7,715 bases of DNA from Eubacteriaceae bacterium (GTDB lineage: Bacteria; Bacillota; Clostridia; Eubacteriales; UBA1433), in the NCBI GenBank assembly GCA_012797825.1, contig JAAZOI010000208.1, forward strand, positions 1 through 7,715, given 5' to 3'. Positions 6,611-7,715 of the stretch are shown here, piece by piece. Numbering within the stretch: position 1 is the stretch's first letter; the number at the start of each line of letters is the position of its first letter. The translations under genes and the position numbers were made by a program. The notes under the pieces are model-generated. The model had not been told where the DNA came from. It searched no databases and saw only the letters and a program-made list of their open reading frames with translations.

Positions 6611-7715
6611 TTATAATAATTCTATATTATCTCTGTTTTTAATGTCTTTCATAGCATTTTTTGTATCAAATACTGCTATAGCATTTTCCGCAATCATTTC
6701 ATAATCGATATTTATATGCCCTGTTGTAATTACAACAATATCGTAGCTTTTTATTATATCTTCATTTATCAAGCTTATGCCTTTGTTTATTTTGCCCTTG
6801 TATTTATATTGGCTGATATACGGATCGTAATATTCAACTATTGAACCGTTCTTCTGGAATTCTTCTATAACTTTTAAAGCCGGACTTTCGCGGTAATCGT
6901 CTATGTTCTGCTTATACGCTACACCAATGATCAGCACTTTTGAGCCGTTTAAAGCTTTTTTAAATCTGTTTAAAATTTTTCCTGCGCGTTCGACACAGTA
7001 TTCGGGCATTCTGTCATTAATCATTCCGGATGTCTCTATCATTGAAATATGAAAATCATATTTTTTTGCTCTCCAAGACAGATAGTACGGGTCAAGCGGT
7101 ATGCAGTGTCCTCCAAGCCCGGGTCCCGGATAAAACGCCTGAAAACCGTATGGTTTTGTTTTAGCCGCGTCAATTACTTCCCAAATATTTATATCCATTT
7201 TATTGCATAATATTGCCAATTGATTAACAAGAGCAATGTTAATATTTCGATAAGTATTTTCCAGTATTTTCTCCATTTCAGCTATGGCAGGCGATGAAAC
7301 TTCTTTTATATCGCTTTCAAGCACAGCACGATACATTGCCGCTATAACTTCAGTTGCGTCTTTACCTATGCCGCCTACTACTTTGGGAGTATTCTTTGTT
7401 TTATATATCAAGTTACCCGGGTCTACTCGTTCGGGAGAAAATCCCAGGTAAAAATCAGTTCCGCATTTAAGTGAAGAGCCTTTTTCCAAAATAGGCATTA
7501 TTAGCTCTTCGGTAGTGCCCGGGTATGTTGTGGACTCAAGTACAACAATTGTATTCTTTTTTAAATACTTGGATATTTCTTTAGCTGAAGACTCAACATA
7601 ACTGATATCAGGCTCTTTATAATCATCCAGCGGAGTCGGAACGCAGATCGCAATAAAATCAACGTCTTTTATAAAGCTGAAATCATTGGTCGCCGAAAAC
7701 ATTCCGCTTTGAACA
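6611..7715 (-). CDS. wbpA: WbpA-type UDP-N-acetylglucosamine 6-dehydrogenase (N-terminus outside window)
   Basis: This is a UDP-sugar 6-dehydrogenase, a four-electron, NAD-dependent oxidation of C6 to a carboxylate, giving a UDP-HexNAc uronate. The frame continues upstream of the first visible Met (7702) through VQSG to the window edge, so that Met is internal. With 367 residues visible against about 430-440 usual, some 70 residues carrying the GxGxxG motif are missing. Numbered from the first full codon (7714), visible marks are ICVPTPL (23-29), ESTTYPGTTEE (60-70), FSPERVDPGN (92-101), the central helix EMEKILENTYRNINIALVNQ (146-165) with Lys149 and Asn153, and the catalytic Cys204 in GPGLGGHCIPLDP (codon at 7103-7105). 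The C-terminal UDP-binding domain starts near VLIIGVAYKQNIDDYRESP. CVPTPL, TTYPGTTEE and SPERVDPGN match the WbpA/WecC group rather than plain UDP-glucose dehydrogenases. UDP-GlcNAc is the likeliest substrate; UDP-ManNAc or UDP-GalNAc are alternatives. Confidence 0.93.
   Translation of the reverse strand, partial: VQSGMFSATNDFSFIKDVDFIAICVPTPLDDYKEPDISYVESSAKEISKYLKKNTIVVLESTTYPGTTEELIMPILEKGSSLKCGTDFYLGFSPERVDPGNLIYKTKNTPKVVGGIGKDATEVIAAMYRAVLESDIKEVSSPAIAEMEKILENTYRNINIALVNQLAILCNKMDINIWEVIDAAKTKPYGFQAFYPGPGLGGHCIPLDPYYLSWRAKKYDFHISMIETSGMINDRMPEYCVERAGKILNRFKKALNGSKVLIIGVAYKQNIDDYRESPALKVIEEFQKNGSIVEYYDPYISQYKYKGKINKGISLINEDIIKSYDIVVITTGHINIDYEMIAENAIAVFDTKNAMKDIKNRDNIELL

Noticed and set aside
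6611..7702. Treating the Met codon at 7702 as the true start of the dehydrogenase
   Set aside because: The frame continues upstream to the window edge, and starting there would delete the NAD-binding motif that every family member has. The gene is therefore truncated by the window, not short.

Overview
The window holds a run of seven genes, all on the minus strand, for making and exporting a cell-surface polysaccharide. It is AT-rich: the sampled stretches range from about 25% to 47% GC. It has purine-rich Shine-Dalgarno sites (AGGTGA, GAGGA), one TTG start and a near-consensus sigma-A type promoter. Together with the protein signatures this suggests a low-GC Bacillota, probably Clostridia-like. 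That placement is inference; nothing here names a species. No RNA gene, insertion sequence or CRISPR array was seen.

In transcription order (high to low coordinates), the first block is packed tightly. A WbpA-type UDP-N-acetylglucosamine 6-dehydrogenase (6611-7715, N-terminus outside the window) is followed by a non-hydrolysing UDP-GlcNAc-type 2-epimerase (5525-6601). Next come a Gfo/Idh/MocA oxidoreductase resembling WlbA/WbpB (4465-5514) and two GT4-type glycosyltransferases (3373-4464 and 2207-3355). Gaps between these genes run from 0 to 17 bases, so they are almost certainly one operon that begins outside the window.

A 167-base AT-rich gap follows. It carries a promoter, TTGATA-17-TATAAT, reading into an extended SDR sugar-nucleotide epimerase/dehydratase (1065-2039). 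After a further 129 bases comes an O-antigen/teichuronic-acid type flippase of the MOP superfamily. Its reading frame (1-935) is open to the left window edge, so its C-terminus is missing.

The likely joint role is synthesis of one or more N-acetylated uronic-acid nucleotide sugars, their assembly on a lipid carrier by the two cytoplasmic glycosyltransferases, and flipping of the lipid-linked unit across the membrane. The dehydrogenase, 3-oxidoreductase and 2-epimerase are three of the five steps of the UDP-ManNAc3NAcA (Wbp/Wlb) pathway. The aminotransferase (WbpE) and N-acetyltransferase (WbpD) are not in the window, nor are a polymerase or an initiating phosphoglycosyltransferase. The biology looks like a recognisable surface-glycan locus rather than a new type of system. 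The points worth attention are the incomplete pathway, the internal promoter, the unassigned SDR and the atypical first glycosyltransferase.
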